A stretch of DNA of 64,000 nucleotides from Struthidea cinerea (GCA_013397865.1 VZTI01001716.1:186001-250000); one strand, 5' to 3'; shown: positions 1 to 15,182, numbered from the stretch's first letter. Notes: a model not told the origin generated them from the letters alone. Numbers and translations: made by a program.

Positions 1-3000
1 CAGATCCAAAGATGTAGAGTAGCCCAGATATATGTGAGGAACATCATCCACATTTAGGAGAGTGGAAATTAGTTTTTTAATGGCAAACACTATTTAATAC
101 TAACTGCATAAAGACTGTGGGGGGAAAAAAGAAACCTAAATCACATATAGCTTCCCACCAAGCTCACTTGTCTATAGGGCTGGAGTCACACACTATTTCT
201 CTCCTAGAGGCATGGTTTTGTATACCACCATGTGCACCTTAAAAGGATGGTGTGTGTTCTAGCAATTAGATCTGATTTTTCTAGCAATCTGTGATCACTG
301 AGCTATCAGAGGTAGGCAACCATTAGCTTCATTGAGAATTACTGGAAACCTGGAAATCATCTCCCTAGTAAGGATCTATTATCCATAAATTGAGCTCCTC
401 AAGATTTTAGGTAGGTTTTGGGAAACTTGAGCATCAAAAGTCCTTAGGATGCAAATATGTCTAAGGACTAGAAAGAGGGTTTCCAAAATGTAAGCAGTGT
501 TTAAGTCACAAGCAGAAGCAGAAATAGGGAAAGTAAGCATGAAATTTTTGCATGAAATCCCAGCAATTCACAATGTCAAGGCCAAGCTTATCTGAAGAGT
601 TCCTGAACATTAATCCCTAAATGATGCTTTCACCAGCTTTTAGATCATTACATTTTCATTCTTACACTGGCTCCTTTTACATACACTTTGCCCCTCTCCA
701 GTATATTTTGTACAGATTTTGCAATGTTAGCCATACATTCTGTCTCTTCTGGGTCTTCTCTCTTGCATGCCCAAATAAGAACAGGCAAAATTTTTGCATA
801 TTCAGCTCCGAAGTAGCACCTAGTCTTCACTGAGAGTTCAATTGACAGGGACTAACTTTTCTGTCCTATTTTTTATTATTTTTATGTTTATTAACGTGCA
901 TACAGAAATGCTGCAGTTCATTTTATACTGACATTCCCAGTCCACAGTTACTCACACCACCATAGTAACAAGTGCATAAATCATTTACTCCCAATCATTG
1001 CTCTCGATACACAATACCATGAATATTAGCCATTTTTCTTCAAACTTATATTTACCACGGGTCAAAATTCGTGTGTGGCAACAGGAATTTAAATTGGGAA
1101 TAATTATCAGTAGATGTTTTCTGCATAATTTTGCTCAATGACATAATTAAAATCATGATGATGTGACTTTTTCTGGTTCAAGAATCTTATATCCATGGAT
1201 TAGGAAGTTATATTTATATTTCTTAAACAAGCAATTTCAGATAAAAAAGATGTTAAGAATGCTACAAAATGGAGTTGCTTTCTCCTTTCAGGCTTTCAGC
1301 AGTAAACTCACAGCATAACATGGCTTTATTTTGTGCAGTGTATGCCACACAAGTTCTATCACAAAATATTTTACTGTGAATGTCATGTGAGTATTAGCAA
1401 GCAGACAGGTCAAGCTCTCAGAGAAACTGTGGGGTAGCCATGTTTGTTCTAAAAGGATTGAGAACTGCCAATTTAGAAGACAAATGATAAGACAAAGTTA
1501 AGAAAATTATTCTAGATATCACTTGGGGATCTAGAAGTGCTTAAGTGGTGACCTGGCAGCAAGCTCTGATGAGGAGGGAGGGTTACCTTGGTAGTGGCTT
1601 AGCCAAAGGGAAAAGCTGATTCCGCAGTGGTAAGTGAGAGCCTGTTTGGAAACCTTGTCCTTTTTATGAGGGAGATAAGGAGAGCTGAAGAGCTGGCCTT
1701 AGATGTTGTATGAACTACAGGTTCCACTGAAGGTGGCAAACAGTGGATACCAATGTATATTAGTGCTTGCAACTGTTTGATTCATAAATTATGATCTAAT
1801 AAGAAACATGTTTTCTTGACTATTTTATCTGCATCAGTAGAGACAGAATGTTTTATGTGTGTAAAACAACATGAAGAAAAGGTTCTGCTGAGTTCAGCTG
1901 ACACTGGTGTATGTGGGATAGCTGCAGCAAAACAGGGAATGCCAAATATGCCTTAGCCCAGTATATTATGCAGATACAATTATTAGAACACCTAAGAAAA
2001 ATTAAGTCAAATCAATGTATCTCTGCCTTACTAAGTTATGATTCACTTACAACTGCCAAATAAAAAGAAACACTTCAGAAGAAAACTCAACAAAATTCAG
2101 ACCTTTAAAAACACCAACGAATTACATCTGAATCCTTAGAAAATATGATAATGTGGCTAGAATAACTGTTATATCATGAAAGTTGGACTAGAATGACTAA
2201 GGATGATGACAGCCTTAATCCTTACTGAGAGATGGTGTTTTGGGTAGTATGAAGCACCCATAAGTCCCATTGAAATCATCAGGAGCTATGCCTGTTCCTG
2301 TGATGTATGAGAATATTTCTACTGTTATTAAAATATCAGATTAAGTGCTCATATGTCAAAATCAAATTTTGCCCCACTGAAGTCTGCAAAACAAAGACAC
2401 ACTCACAGTGGTTTTTTCCCTGGGTTTTTGCTATTTCTGCCTGCTGAGCTATGAAACAGAAAGACCAAATTCATTTGAAATACAAGTCTAGCAAGGGAAA
2501 GGGGGTTTAAGGGGGAAGAAGACAAAGCTGTAGGAAAAATCCCTTAATTTCATTTTTTTTAATCCTGTTATCCCTAAAGTGTTACGTGGAAAATAAAAGG
2601 TAAAAAAAAACATACAAAATTGATATTCAAGAGACTAGGATTTTACAGCTGAAGACTTCAGAAAACATCTTAGTACATTCCAGAACTGTTGCAATTTTGA
2701 ACCTAGTAAATACTGAAAAAATTTTTAACTTAGTATTATAATATCAGTGTTAAAATATGCAAACGAGATGGGAACTCAAAGGAGCTGGGTACCAGCAGTC
2801 CATATTTCCCATTATAATTTGTAGGATGTAACCCTAAAATCATATGAGAAGTAGTTTTAGGTGCATTGCTATTAATTTACTTATACTTTATTACAAATCT
2901 GAAAAGGAAAGAGAAGGAATTGGACAACATATTTTCTGTATCTCCAGCAGTTTTACTAAAATCACAGTTATAAAAAAACTGTAATGAGATGTAAAAAAAT

Positions 3001-5265
3001 ATTACTGCATATATCTAAACTATGGCCAAACAATAACCCTTATTTAATTTTGCTCACATTCAGCCCTGAATCCTCTGTGTGACATTAATGACTTCAACGA
3101 AATTAAATCAAAGACAGGTATGATGATAAGAAAGGTAAAAAACTCTTCAAATAGATTGTCATTAAACATTGGCAGTATGCTGCTACCTATTTCCGTGTCA
3201 GTGGGTGAATAGCAGCAAATTGCTCTTCTTTTCTAAAGTCAAGAAACCTTCACATTTCACACTAACATAAATTACCCAGGCATCCACTGAGACAAGTAAT
3301 CAAGTCACAAAAAAATTGCATATACAGACTGTGTATTATTAAATATATAAACATAAGGTGGAAAAATACTACAGCATTTTATGAGCTTGGTAAAGTTCAG
3401 TGCATACGAATGTAAGCAGTATTTTCATCTGGTTCCTGAAAATATTTAAAACTATATCCATGGCATTAGCAGCAATTATTTCTTTTTTTTTAACTCCTTA
3501 CTGCTTCTCAGAAAATGTGATACTTTAGCATCACAGACGGCATCTAACTGCAGTTCTAGAGACATACAACTTCAGCATCTACATTGACAAATAGATTCAC
3601 ATTTTTACATTAGACCAGAATAAATTTATATATTTTATAGTTATTTCTTTCACAGATAGTCTTCCTTAAGCATCTACAGATTCATTAGGTGAAGGTTGAA
3701 AAACAATGAAATAAAACGTAACCAAAAACTTTGAGATCCCAGGGAGAAATCTTCCTTTTTCTTCTATGTCTACTAGAAACAGACTTTCAAATCCTGGAGA
3801 TGATTCCACCATGAAATATGTCTATTCATGATTATAACACTTCCCACTCTCAAAGATCCATCCCAAACTCCGCAGTGTTTGGTAAACTCCCATTTGAATG
3901 TTTACATGTGAAAATTTCAGTTTTATTTAGAAAAAGAGTTCTTCACAGTTTTAGGGAACAGGGTGAAAAATAAAGCCTAGAAAAGAAAGGGCAAGTCAAT
4001 AGTATTGTTCATTCATGTCTCACACCTTGAAGAACCTAACTTGCTCAGCCTTAGCATTAACAATATTATTATGAATCACCCTGTTCATGTACCAAACCCC
4101 ACTAATAGGAGACAAATTTACAGGAATATACAGCAAAGCAGAGCTGGAATACTTAACTGGAAATTTCTCGAGTAGTTTATGAATCAGAATGAAATATATT
4201 TCACCCTCCCTTTTTTTTCTAGATAAGATCAAAACTCTTGAATCATATCTTATAGTCCGCAGCCAAGGTCTGTGTTTAAACCAAGGAATTAAACATCCCC
4301 AGGAACGGTCACAACATTGCTGTGAAAGAGTCATTGTCATTGTTGGTAAACTCAAAGAGTGTGCAAACTGTCTACTGCTGTCTGTTGTGAGTAGTTCCTG
4401 GAATGTCTAAAGTCCGATACCGTGCCCATCACGGTGGGATCATTTGGGAGAGTGCCTGACACCAGGAGCCAAAAGCAGGCTAGCAACCATTCTCACAGCT
4501 CAGCAGCACAGATGACTGCACTCTAGCAGACTTTGCTTAATCTGCTAAAGTAGCCCTAAGGAAGGAGCCCAGCAGAGTGCTTCATTCATGGCTGCATAAC
4601 TTTGAGCCTCTGCATAACAAGAAAATCAGCTACAGCTTTTTCATTCTCATTATATTTACATACAGACAGACCCATTTTTACCAGTCTTACTTTCAACATG
4701 GAACATGTTTAAGGGATAAATAGCAGAGCTGCTTCAACAGTGCAACTTTACAGATATATGGGTTTACAGATATATCATAAATTAGAAAAATGTGTTCTTA
4801 GTTCCCTACTGCCGATGCTTTGAAGATGTGTAAAATGTCCTACGCCAGGACTAGCACACAATGGATCTCCCACAGGGGCACAAAAGGTGAGAGTAAACTG
4901 TTGGTGAGTTCAGGTTTCACTGATTTGTATGCATCAGACACTGAGATGCTGCAACAGTGAACACACACAATATTCATACAGCTGAGACCTCCCACAACAG
5001 GAGCAGTTGAGCACTCCACTTTAATGGATTTATTTCTGGAAGACTGGAAGATATGAAAATGAAGATGGTTTTCAAAGGCTAGCTTGCCTAGTGTAACACC
5101 AAAATTTCAACTCAAAGCTCAAAGCCATTATACATCCTTTAATTATTTTTTTCTCCACATAATAATTGCCCAGTTCCTGCCTGCCAAGTACATGCAGATA
5201 CCTGTACAAATACGTACAAAAAAAAATTCCATTGTTGCAAATAACAAAGGAACTTTTTTTTTTCT
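1..5265. other. AT-rich unique DNA, no gene recognised
   Basis: I recognise no coding exon, RNA gene or transposon here. The open frames (621-833 +, 4020-4355 -, 4189-4410 +) are short, overlap each other on opposite strands and have no protein family features, so they look like chance. A small 16-bp tandem duplication built on tttacagatatat lies near 4746-4775. A purine tract with three G runs lies at 2495-2515. Confidence 0.7.
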
Positions 5266-5480
5266 TCCAGAAAGAGTTTCTTCACAGGAAAGTTTGTCAG
5301 ACACTGTAACGGGCTTCCCAGAGAGGCGGTGGAGTCACCATCCCTGGAGATGTTCAAGGAATGACTGGACATGTCGCTTACTGCTCTGGTCTAGTTGACA
5401 AGGTGGTGATCAGTCACAGGTTGGACTCAAAAGTCTTGGAGGCCTTTTTCAACCTAAATGATCCTGTGATACTGTGAAAT
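5266..5480 (+). mobile_element. CR1 LINE 3' end fragment, plus strand
   Basis: This is the 3' untranslated end of a chicken-repeat-1 (CR1) non-LTR retrotransposon, truncated at its 5' side as most avian copies are. The wording follows the avian CR1 tail in order: a 'cttcccagagaggcggtgg' block, 'agtcaccatccctggagatg', the 'tctagttgacaaggtgg' stretch, 'ggttggactc', 'ttcaacctaaatgatcctg', and the closing 'gtgatactgtgaaat' repeat unit. The sense orientation and 3' end are clear. The 5' boundary is fuzzy because similarity fades into a poly-T run near 5250. No coding sequence of the element remains. Several substitutions from the usual tail suggest an old copy. Confidence 0.9.
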
Positions 5481-8293
5481 ACAACAGAGTTCAAAACCTA
5501 GAAAAAAGAGATTGATCATTAATGTTTCACATCTAATTCAGACTGTAAATTTGTCAATTAGGTGGTGAAAAAGTTTTTAGCTTAAAAGAATAATATAGAA
5601 TATATGAAATAACTCTTTAGGAACAAGTTTTAGAGAACAGGTTTTATTTTGACTGGGTTTCACAACTAATTTAAACTGTGCAATTGAAAAGAAAAAATGA
5701 ATTTTCATGCCTTTTATGGAGAAAATTATGATTGTTTATTTTTCAGTCACAATTAACTTGGAAATTACTTTTGCTCATGTATGTCAAAATTATTAGCTAG
5801 ACAACCCAAGAAATTTTACTCTTATTTTACATTGCAAATTGCACTACATAACACAACATGGTACATATTCTTAAAACATAAATAAATTTCACAATGTACA
5901 GATGAGAAAAATTCAGGACAATGAAACCACATTTGACATCTATTAAGACACAAATCTGTCAACTCATTCTTTATTCTGATCATTTTATCTGAAGTAACAC
6001 TATTATTCTATATACATGAAAGGAAGTACTAAGTCAAATTTTACTCTTCCTCTTAAACTGTATCAACACAAACTTACTCAATTGTAGTCACTGCCTGGAC
6101 CCAAGTTGGTACCAAATATCATACAGAACAATACTATATACAACAGCAGAGAGAGCATAACAATCATTATAAATTATACACCATGCAAAGAAAAAAAAAG
6201 GATTGCAACGCCTTGCACTTTGCTTGCTAATAGTATTAATGCTATTGCACTTTCTTACCCAAGATGTAAACTCTGGAAATATATGTTGTCTCAAGCCCTC
6301 ATCTTCTTAAGATGACCTCAAATTAACAGAAATAAGAAAAATAAGACCTAGAAAGGGAGGAGAACTTTTCCCCTCTAATCAAAAATTCTCCCCCCTGCTT
6401 AATTTTCTCTAACATTTTTAGAAGAGAGGCATGACCTATACCAGGCAACTGAGAGGGGATGTAGGGAATATCTTCAATGTACAACTATATTCCTTCTCTT
6501 TTGTGAATATGAAACCAAATTTAAGGTCACATCAGATAAGGAAAGTCCTCTCTGCTCCCAGTCTTCTCCAGTCTCTCTGTATTGCAACTGCAATCATGCT
6601 AATTGTTGGAAGCCAGCAACACTGAACTTAAAACCAAATGTCAGAAGTACATATTTTTTGTGTTATTTACCTGTCAAGGAAATTAGTGTGCATTTCTTAT
6701 GAAGGCTTGTAGAGGATTTCCCTTGGCATGAAAATCAACTCACTGAGTATGGCTGTTCTTGAGTGACACAACAGGGAGTAATGAGATACCACAGAGCACA
6801 AAAGAGGACTGAGAAAGAGGTTTTTGGAGCAAAATGGAACAAAGCTTTTTTTCTGCATTATGTGCCTCACTTGTAAAGTCTCAATGAGACATCCCTTTTA
6901 TTTTCAGCCTTAAAATTAGTTGCTGCATTTCACAGCTATAACAGTCCTTACTGATAGTGATATGCAGTGGATAGTTCACTAAACCCACCAGAATGATGAT
7001 TCTTCCTTTTTGGCCCTGGCACTAGGCTGAGCATCCAGTTGTGAAACACAAACACAATTCTGTGTGGTCCTGGACTAGGATCCTGGTGTGGACCATGGTG
7101 TGCATAAACAAGGAAGTCCCTTTCATTTTTTTTCTTTTTTTTCCCCTCTTCTCTCATAGATATCACCTAATCCACTTCCCTGAGCTAGGTCATGGTTAAG
7201 TTCCTTCATTTAATGAAGCAATTTTTATCTGAATGCCCTTGCTATGAACCATCATAGCTGCTACCTGGCACTGAAAAGATGGATAAGGGAAAGTATAAAT
7301 GCGAGCTTTGCTCTTGTAACAGACTGAGTGGTTCAGTACAGGAAATTTTGGCTGGTCTGAGACTTTAGTTATCCTATTTTTGATATCCAAAGCTGCTATA
7401 TGCTATACAATAGAAATGAAAAAAAACCAGTAGTCAACCATTTGCAACATTTTCATTGCTCCTCTTATTGCTGTTGTTCTTCCTTTTTTAGCTAGTAATC
7501 AGTTGTCCAGCAGGTCACCTGTTACTCAGCTCACCAGAGTTTGTACTGCAAGGGATTGCAAGGAATTGCAAAGGCTACCACTGAAAAACATAAGTAAATT
7601 CGTGCTATGCTGTGAAAATACTGAAGCTAATGGTATTTGTTTACTTGTGCTACAAAACCATAATAAATCACAGTTTAAATATGCTGCAAATATGTGAATT
7701 ACCTACATGCTAATAATTAAACAAGACACATTTACATAGGAATACATATTTCAGAGGTGTTTGCAAATGAGACTTTAATGATGAAAGAAACTGTAATCAA
7801 ATCATTTTAATAAAAATGTGGAAGATAGTTGCATATTATTTTCTTTTCTTCACTGAGGTTAAAATAACTCAGACTCCATTAAAAAGTGAAAAAGAACTGA
7901 TGCACAGTGGGAGTAAGCCTGGGCATATAACTGCAGTTTCTGTGGAACCAAAAAATGCTAACAGAATTGGCACTGAAAATCAAGAGCAAGCTTTGAAACC
8001 TGAATGAAAAGATTATTTATGTTCTCAATGCTTAGAAAGACCACATTAACTGAAGGTAAACTTTACATCTTAAGAAACTCATATCAATAATATCACAAAA
8101 GCAAGGTTTGGGCTTTTTGAAACAGATATTTAACATTATTTATTCCTATTCGTATCTTTTCCTGCCATTTTGGAAATGTTCTTCTGTTTAATTTTACCAT
8201 CATCTGAATTCTTTTGCTTAAAAAGAAGAGAAAAAAGAAACATTTCTCCATGCACTGATTTTTTTCTGAAGTTTTAAATAACTGAACAGCATT

Positions 8294-8297
<4 letters not shown>
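5481..8297. other. AT-rich unique DNA, no gene recognised
   Basis: No gene or transposon is recognised. Short frames such as 6106-6315 (+) and 6948-7166 (-) have no recognisable motif and overlap antisense frames. Confidence 0.7.
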
Positions 8298-8329
<32 letters not shown>

Positions 8330-8402
8330 AAACAAAACAAAAAAACCTAATCAAACACCAAAAAAAAGCCATCAAAAATCCCCCAACAAATCCAAACAAA
8401 TC
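8298..8402. repeat. Poly-A run and A-rich simple repeat
   Basis: An uninterrupted run of 30 A (8298-8327) is followed by about 75 bases of A-rich sequence with scattered C (aaaac/aaac units). This could be a degraded poly-A tail of a retrocopy or simple slippage. I recognise no retrocopy body upstream and no clear target-site duplication, so simple repeat is the safer call. The poly-F frame on the minus strand is only a shadow of this tract. Confidence 0.9.
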
Positions 8403-11400
8403 AACAGAACCAAATGCAGATCAATTGCCTTTCCAGCACTCTAGCACCCTATGCAACCTCACATAATACTGAGAAGGAAAAAAAAATCAATTTCAAATTT
8501 GTAGCCTTATCTTTTAGCTCAGGAATGAAAATATTGATTAAAACTAAATTGTTTAGACAAATTGTTACTATAAGTCTAAATCATTTCCGAATAGAGAAAT
8601 TCTGAAGTACAACTGAAATCAGGTGTATATTCTTTCAGTGTCATACAAATAGTAGAAATACAGCTTACAAACACACACAATGATTCACAGCAGTTCTAAA
8701 ATAAATGCCTTATGATCATGATAGATAGATTTCAAATAGAAGGGAAAAGGCATTCCCTAAAATGTATAAAAATATCTATGCAATTTACAAGCCTCATGAG
8801 GATATCCCCACAACTGGTTTTAGCTGGCAAGACTGGTCTCTGCAGAGTCCTTTATTCACTGGGGAGGGAAAGACACATGCAGAGAGCAATTGAAAACTTC
8901 TAAAATTAGGCTCCAACTCTGAATTTCTCTGCAAAATCATATTTCTCTCTATTAACTATAAAAGAGCCTGGTGGCTCTGTGTGGTTCTGCAGGCACTGTC
9001 CAAGCCCCAAGAAGACAGTCTCTGAAGGGTTATTCTCCAGAGTGTTCAAGGGCATTAGTGACACAAATCATCCTGACTGACATTAGGTACTGTAGAAAGT
9101 GTCTCTCTTTTGCTATAAATATTTAAGCTTTGAAAGGGTTAACTTCAAAGCAACAAAACCCTGAGAATTCCCACATGGAACTGCTAGGATGACTGAGTGG
9201 TTTAAGAAGTGACCATGCAGATCTCCGGTAAAATAACTAATCAAATAAACAAGTATGGGAATATGAACTACATGAAGATCATCACTTCCTCAATAACAAA
9301 AGCTTTAGCCTGAGGAAAGTTTGTGGTATTTCAGTATAAAAATTTACTCATAAAGAAAAAAGCGAGAAGGATGCTTTTAACATCCTTTCCACTATGTTAC
9401 TGATGAGAAAGATTTAGACAAATGGTTTTGCTTGCTAGCCCAAGCTCCTGACCTTCAATCTTCTACCTTGTTTGTCCTAAGATTAAATACCCAAGCTTCA
9501 GCTCTTCCAAGAATTAGAGCTTTTTCCGCAAATCTTCAAACTAAATATTCCCTTGCTGATTCAGAGGCACATTGAAAGAAAACATTCAATATGAAAAAGG
9601 AAAATAATAAAGTAATCAAAGGAACAGCAAAAACTGTCTGTATCTTCTGGATTTCTTTTTCTGGTTTACTAAATAAATATTCTTTTGTCATTGAACTAAA
9701 ACAAATTTTAAAAACTATCGTGTTCAAGGATATTCCAGAAGCAGAAATGTACTTCTCTGCAGGGAGCTTGCTTCATGAGCCACATCAATCACCTAAAGGT
9801 ATACTGTTGGAACCCTGAATTCTGAGAATTTCATTCTTTCTACTCTGACAAGCAATGATCCTCAAAAGCACACTCCATTTGATCTCAGGCCTTGGGAAAA
9901 ACTTCCCAGATTGTGTTATAGTGCCGAGATTGTTGCTGTGTAATTAAAGTTATATCACTGGGTGAAATATGTAGAGATACAGAATGTAGGTTTATGGAAT
10001 ATAGTAATATGTATATGGAACAAGAGGGAGAATTTTGGGCGTGGATTTGAACTTCTTTCTTCTTCACCAACCTGAGGTTTCTGGTATTGGTTCAAGAAAT
10101 CCGCACTGCGGGTCAGGGATAGATATTCATTGGATTTTAAGTAAAAACATGTTACTTTGCAATCTGTAATTGGGTAGATTAAAGTATAAAAGACCTTGAA
10201 AGTAGCACTCAGGGGCCATTTTTGCCATTTTTCCACCTTGTTAACTTAGAAAGCAGTCTCTGTGCAGCTGTGTTATAGATAAGAAATAATAAACATAAGT
10301 CCGAAGAAAACTTCACGTCTCCTGCTTTCTAATTCAAACTCTGAGTAAAACGGACTCATGAAAAACAAAATATTAAAGAAGAACAAAGCTAAACCAAGTG
10401 TATATCCTTTTAATTGCAACAAGCTCTTGGAAAGGTCTGAGAGTTGTCTTGCTGCACAAATAAATTTCACATCAGGAAAACATCAAGCATAGGTAAGATA
10501 GAAACTGCAAGCATCTGTACCTTACAGACATTAGGGACAGCTTTCAAAAATTTCAGATAAGATGAGCATCAGAACCAGGATTCTCCTATTAGTATTCCTA
10601 GCAGCATTCTCAGTCCAAGAATGCTCACACTCCTCATGCTACAAAACTGGAAGGACTGCAGTTTATTCCACAGCAAAGAATTCTAACAAATGGTGCTAAA
10701 TGAGTCCTTCTAGGGCTACACTAATTTCCGTGACTGCGAACAGATTAAGTGAAAATTGTTGTGAATGTAGGGCACTCATCTGAGCTGGTTGTGTTTTGAA
10801 AATAGTTTTGGTAGTAGAAAAGAAAAGCTGTGAAGAAGCACCCCTTGCTTAAGGGAGTACTGTTAAGACTACTTCTGAAATTGTAGGTGGCATCAAATGG
10901 CCTATTTAGCTACTTTTGAAAAAGAAAAGCTTGGTTGAAATAATAAAGTAGCAACAAAGTCAAAATAGCAACATTGTAAAGAGTTAAACAGGACGAGACG
11001 CTGAGCTTTTGCTGCAGCCCCACAAGGACAAATTTGCAGTCCTTGAGCTCCTTCAAACAAAAGAACTCATTGATCCTAAGAAACATCACAGAAACGTGCA
11101 GGGGGGAAAACAAAGTGAAGCTGGGAGAAGAGACTGACCTATTAACTCCTTTAAGTCACAGAACGAGAAACCTTTTGGAAGTATTCCTGTGATAGCAATT
11201 GCCACACAGATGTTTCTAAATATTTGGTGCCAGAGTACACGGGGAAAGAGGGAAGTTTGGCATGCCCAGACCATTACAGGATCATAGTCATCTGTGTCAG
11301 ATGTGATGAGATTAGCTCAGGCTTTAGTTTAGGTACAGATTTTCTCATTCTTTAACTTTGGTGGCGGATCCAGCCTTCTGAAGGGCATCTCATTTTCTAG

Positions 11401-11779
11401 AAGCAGTGGAGATACCTGGAGAGGATACCATTCACCTGCCTTTTTGAGGCTAACCTAAACCAGCCATCCAGGCTCTCCTCACAGTCAGGGAGAGGGAGTG
11501 AGAGAGGCAACGGTCCCACACAAAGTGTCTGTAACGTAAGCACAGAATTAATTGTCGCCAGGGGGCTTAATTATATAACCCTGGACTATAGAGAGAGTTT
11601 GGATTTCTACCCTGAGCAGAAATAATGATTCTCAAGGAAAACAGGCTCGCAGAGGCCAGAATGATTCCATAAACAGAAATTTCAGGGAAGTAAGTTATTT
11701 CAACATAGACGTGGAATAAAAATAAACAGAAGTGTTTAAATCACAGACAAGATAGCAACACAGCACTCTACACAGCTGG
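8403..11779. other. AT-rich unique DNA, no gene recognised
   Basis: Nothing is recognised. The longest frame, 9955-10236 (-), has no family resemblance. Confidence 0.7.
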
Positions 11780-11848
11780 AAAATAAAGTAAAATAAAAAA
11801 CCAAAACCAAACCAACAAAAAAAAGGCAAACAAACCTAAAAAAAAAAA
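11780..11848. repeat. A-rich low-complexity tract
   Basis: A run of aaaat, aaaacc and aaac units ends in a run of A. It is simple low-complexity sequence with no transposon body attached that I can recognise. Confidence 0.8.
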
Positions 11849-14800
11849 GTAAGCACAACTCTGTTTTGCTAGAAGTACAAGTCTTTTCAGGTAAAGGATA
11901 TTGTCATAGAAAAATACTCAGCAGTTTGCTTTAATTTAGACATGGCTTGGGCATCATCTTGTCCTTCCCCTTTCTAACAGCTATATAAAGCAGCCCAGCA
12001 TACAGAACCATAAGAAAACATCTTTGTTAGGGCTTGTCTGTAGCAGATGACACCGATCACTGACTTTCTCTCTATTGATTTATTCTTCCCATTCCCAAGG
12101 GATGATTGTTGTGTTCCTTAAGGCAAGACAATAACAAGAGGACAATAAATAATTACAGGCACTGTAGATAGATTAACAGCTATCAGCCAATAAAGAAGGC
12201 AGATGTTAATACTTTTCTCTGCTGTGTTTGAATTGTCTATGTAAAAAACATAGCTGCTGTAGTTATACAGATATGTAAAATAGGAAAAGATTACGGCATT
12301 GACAACAATGTGACAATTGAAATCCAACTGCTTGTATCTGATGGGCCTTTTAAAGCTTCATTTATGAAAAGAGCAACAACTGTTCAGCTATATGTACCTT
12401 AAAAACTCCAAAGCAAAAGAGAAATCCTCTATTGTTGTCATCTGGAAGAAAAGACATTGAGAGGGAAACTGAAGTCCTGAGTTTCTCATTCTACAGTTTT
12501 GCTTCAGCAGATGAATCTTCCCCAAAGGAATCAAAATCTTCCCAGTCAATATGTTGGGGATTATCTTCATTATAAGTATGATAATGCCCTATATTTATCC
12601 TTAAAACTTATATTCCCTAGCCCCCTTTCACTGCACTAAACTTGATTAAATCCAGGAATGACCTCTATTGTCAGAAGCCAGCTTTTGATATTCTGGAGTA
12701 GTAAACTTGATGTAATTAATTCCTCATTCTTGACTGCATTCTTGCTAATATTGTCCAATCTGGGTGGATCAGCCACCTCTGCCATTCTAAGACACTGCAT
12801 ATGAAAAAGGGTTTTGCCTGCTAAAAACAAGAGGAGAAAGTCAGTATGAACTTTTGCAAATGCAGGAAAATAAAAGACTTTTGAAATATCAGATAGCTTT
12901 ATATAAATGTGTTGTTGGTTTGGATACTTCTGACATTTCTTTAGTGATCTGTATTGTCAACGATCCATAGGTTAACTCACAGAAGTCCAGTAAGTGCAAT
13001 ATTGTTCTCTGTAAGAAAATAAAGAACCTAGAAAGAGGTACACAATAGAGCTTTATGAGTATTCCTTTTGGCTGGTAGTATTTCAAAATACTACAATACA
13101 TAAGGAATCAGCACAATTGTTTTCTGGTGTAACGAAGAAACAATACCTCAAATCATGATAGTTTTTGCTTTATGATGAATATATGGGAAAATAAATGTAT
13201 GTCTAAAACACACATATTTTCATCTTATTTTGTTAAACTACTCTGTGTTCACCTGAAATTAATATATACAGATTTCCTGGCAACAAAAGAAGCAGGAAAA
13301 ATCTTGAACTGCATAAGAAAATTCTCTAAGAATTCATCAAGAATTTCTTCCACAATTAGTCTTCTCCTTAGAATAGCATCCTCATCAGAAATACTCAGTG
13401 TCATCTGAGAAGGTACGAAATACAGAAGTACAATATAGCCCCAGGATACAGTCCTATTATCTTCAATAATAATTAATATTCATTACCCTCCATCATTCTA
13501 TAATCTTCAGCCATCTTAGATTAAAAATCATCTTTTATTTTGATCAAAATCAATTTTAACTATATACTTTATCACAGAACAAGGAAAAAAACCCCTGAAA
13601 TTAAAAGAATCTTAGTAGAAGTCCCAGCATAAAGACCTTTAAAGTTTGCTGCAAGACATTTAATCTACGTTTTATAAGACTGCAAAGATGCTTATCAGAA
13701 CCAGTTTCAACCCAGCTATTTTAATATGTGAAATTTGCAAGACGTTTAATTTTAACACAAGAAATAAACCATTAGAGATATCAGTTTCACAAGCTCATTT
13801 TCATGAGAGGTACCCTGATCCAGGCAAATAAGAATCTGAAATACCTGTTCTCCAAGAATTAACATGGGATCCTTCTTTTGTAGTATTATGTACCTGTACT
13901 GATTAGAAAATAAAAAACTGTAAAACAGATCAATACTACATTCTAAAAATCAAAGTCAGACATCACTAAATCTTTCAAAACATGTCTTTAAAGAGGTATG
14001 AGCTACATTGTAGTTAATATGTAATGAATCAGTATATTGTGGGTGTAAAAAAGTTATTCATCTGCAAAAAAAGTGAAAGGATTATGGTTTTCACAATGAA
14101 CGAGCATTAATCAATTTTATAGGTCACCAGCAAATATTAAAATAAAATGTTGAGACCAAACTAGTCATAGGATTAACTGCTCACTACCCAAAACAGCAAC
14201 AGGAGAGCACTCAGTGTGTTCTGTCTCTCTTCCCTCTGCACAGGAAGCTCCGATCAGCACGCTGTCACGGCAGTTTATTGGTTGTATACTCTTTTCTTGT
14301 GACACTAGGGAACAAAACCAAAACTATTTTTGCTGCCTGTATTCCAAGGCATCCACGACACTTCAATGCATTAAGGGTGTTTGCAGCACTGTCATTTTAT
14401 AGGACCAGCATGGATTTTGTCCTTAACTTGAATGGGGGATAGCAGAGAGACAATAATATGCATTTTGATCACGGAACTTGTAAACTCTTTCAAGGTTTGA
14501 AGGTCTTTGTTTGGCTGCCAGCTTTTTCCCAACACTTTAATATAAATTGATGGATTATGCTAAAGCTTGACATTGTTATTTCAACCTTAGAAATGAAAGA
14601 CAGGGAATAACAAGAAACTACATTAAAAATTATTATTAAGGATCTCTATAGAGAATAAGTCTATTAAAGAGGTCACAGAAATCTCTAAAAGTTGGTATCT
14701 CAAATAGACTATTAGATACCACAAAATAACTAGGAGATTAAAACATTTAATCATTAAAGTGAACATTCTAGCTAAGATAAAATAAATTGGGCAGTGATAT

Positions 14801-15182
14801 GCTTGTTTACAGAAGATGGAATCCAGAGGATAGACATAGTCATTATTTCTTCAGAGAGCTGAGATGTCTTGGGACGGGCGTAGCAAAGTTCATTTGGGCT
14901 TTAATCCCATCTTTGATGCAGTGACTAATGCAGACAATTGGTTTTTAAAGATTGGTATATTACAACTGCTGAAAGGCACTTGCTTCATGGGTATTCTGTA
15001 ATTCTTCAGAAGCAAATCATAAAGTCGAGATCAGGCTTGGCACTCCTTGAAGGCCTGAAAGCAGCTCCCCCAGGACTGATTGAACTGAGAGCATTGTTTT
15101 TCTACAGTATTTCCATCCCCCTGAAGGTTCACATCAGTCTTCCTTAGCTCATGAGGCATTCATCTCATCAATTATCTAGAAC
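11849..15182. other. AT-rich unique DNA, no gene recognised
   Basis: No gene is recognised. At 14214-14402 (+) a short open frame follows a pyrimidine-rich stretch ending in ctctgcacag (14234-14243), which resembles a splice acceptor. I see no matching donor, no protein family and no neighbouring exon, so I do not call an exon. Confidence 0.65.

Noticed and set aside
8298..8402. Poly-A tail of a processed pseudogene
   Set aside because: No gene-like sequence upstream of the A run and no flanking duplication could be recognised.
14214..14402. Possible exon after a splice-acceptor-like ctctgcacag
   Set aside because: No donor site, no second exon and no protein resemblance; acceptor-like strings are frequent by chance.
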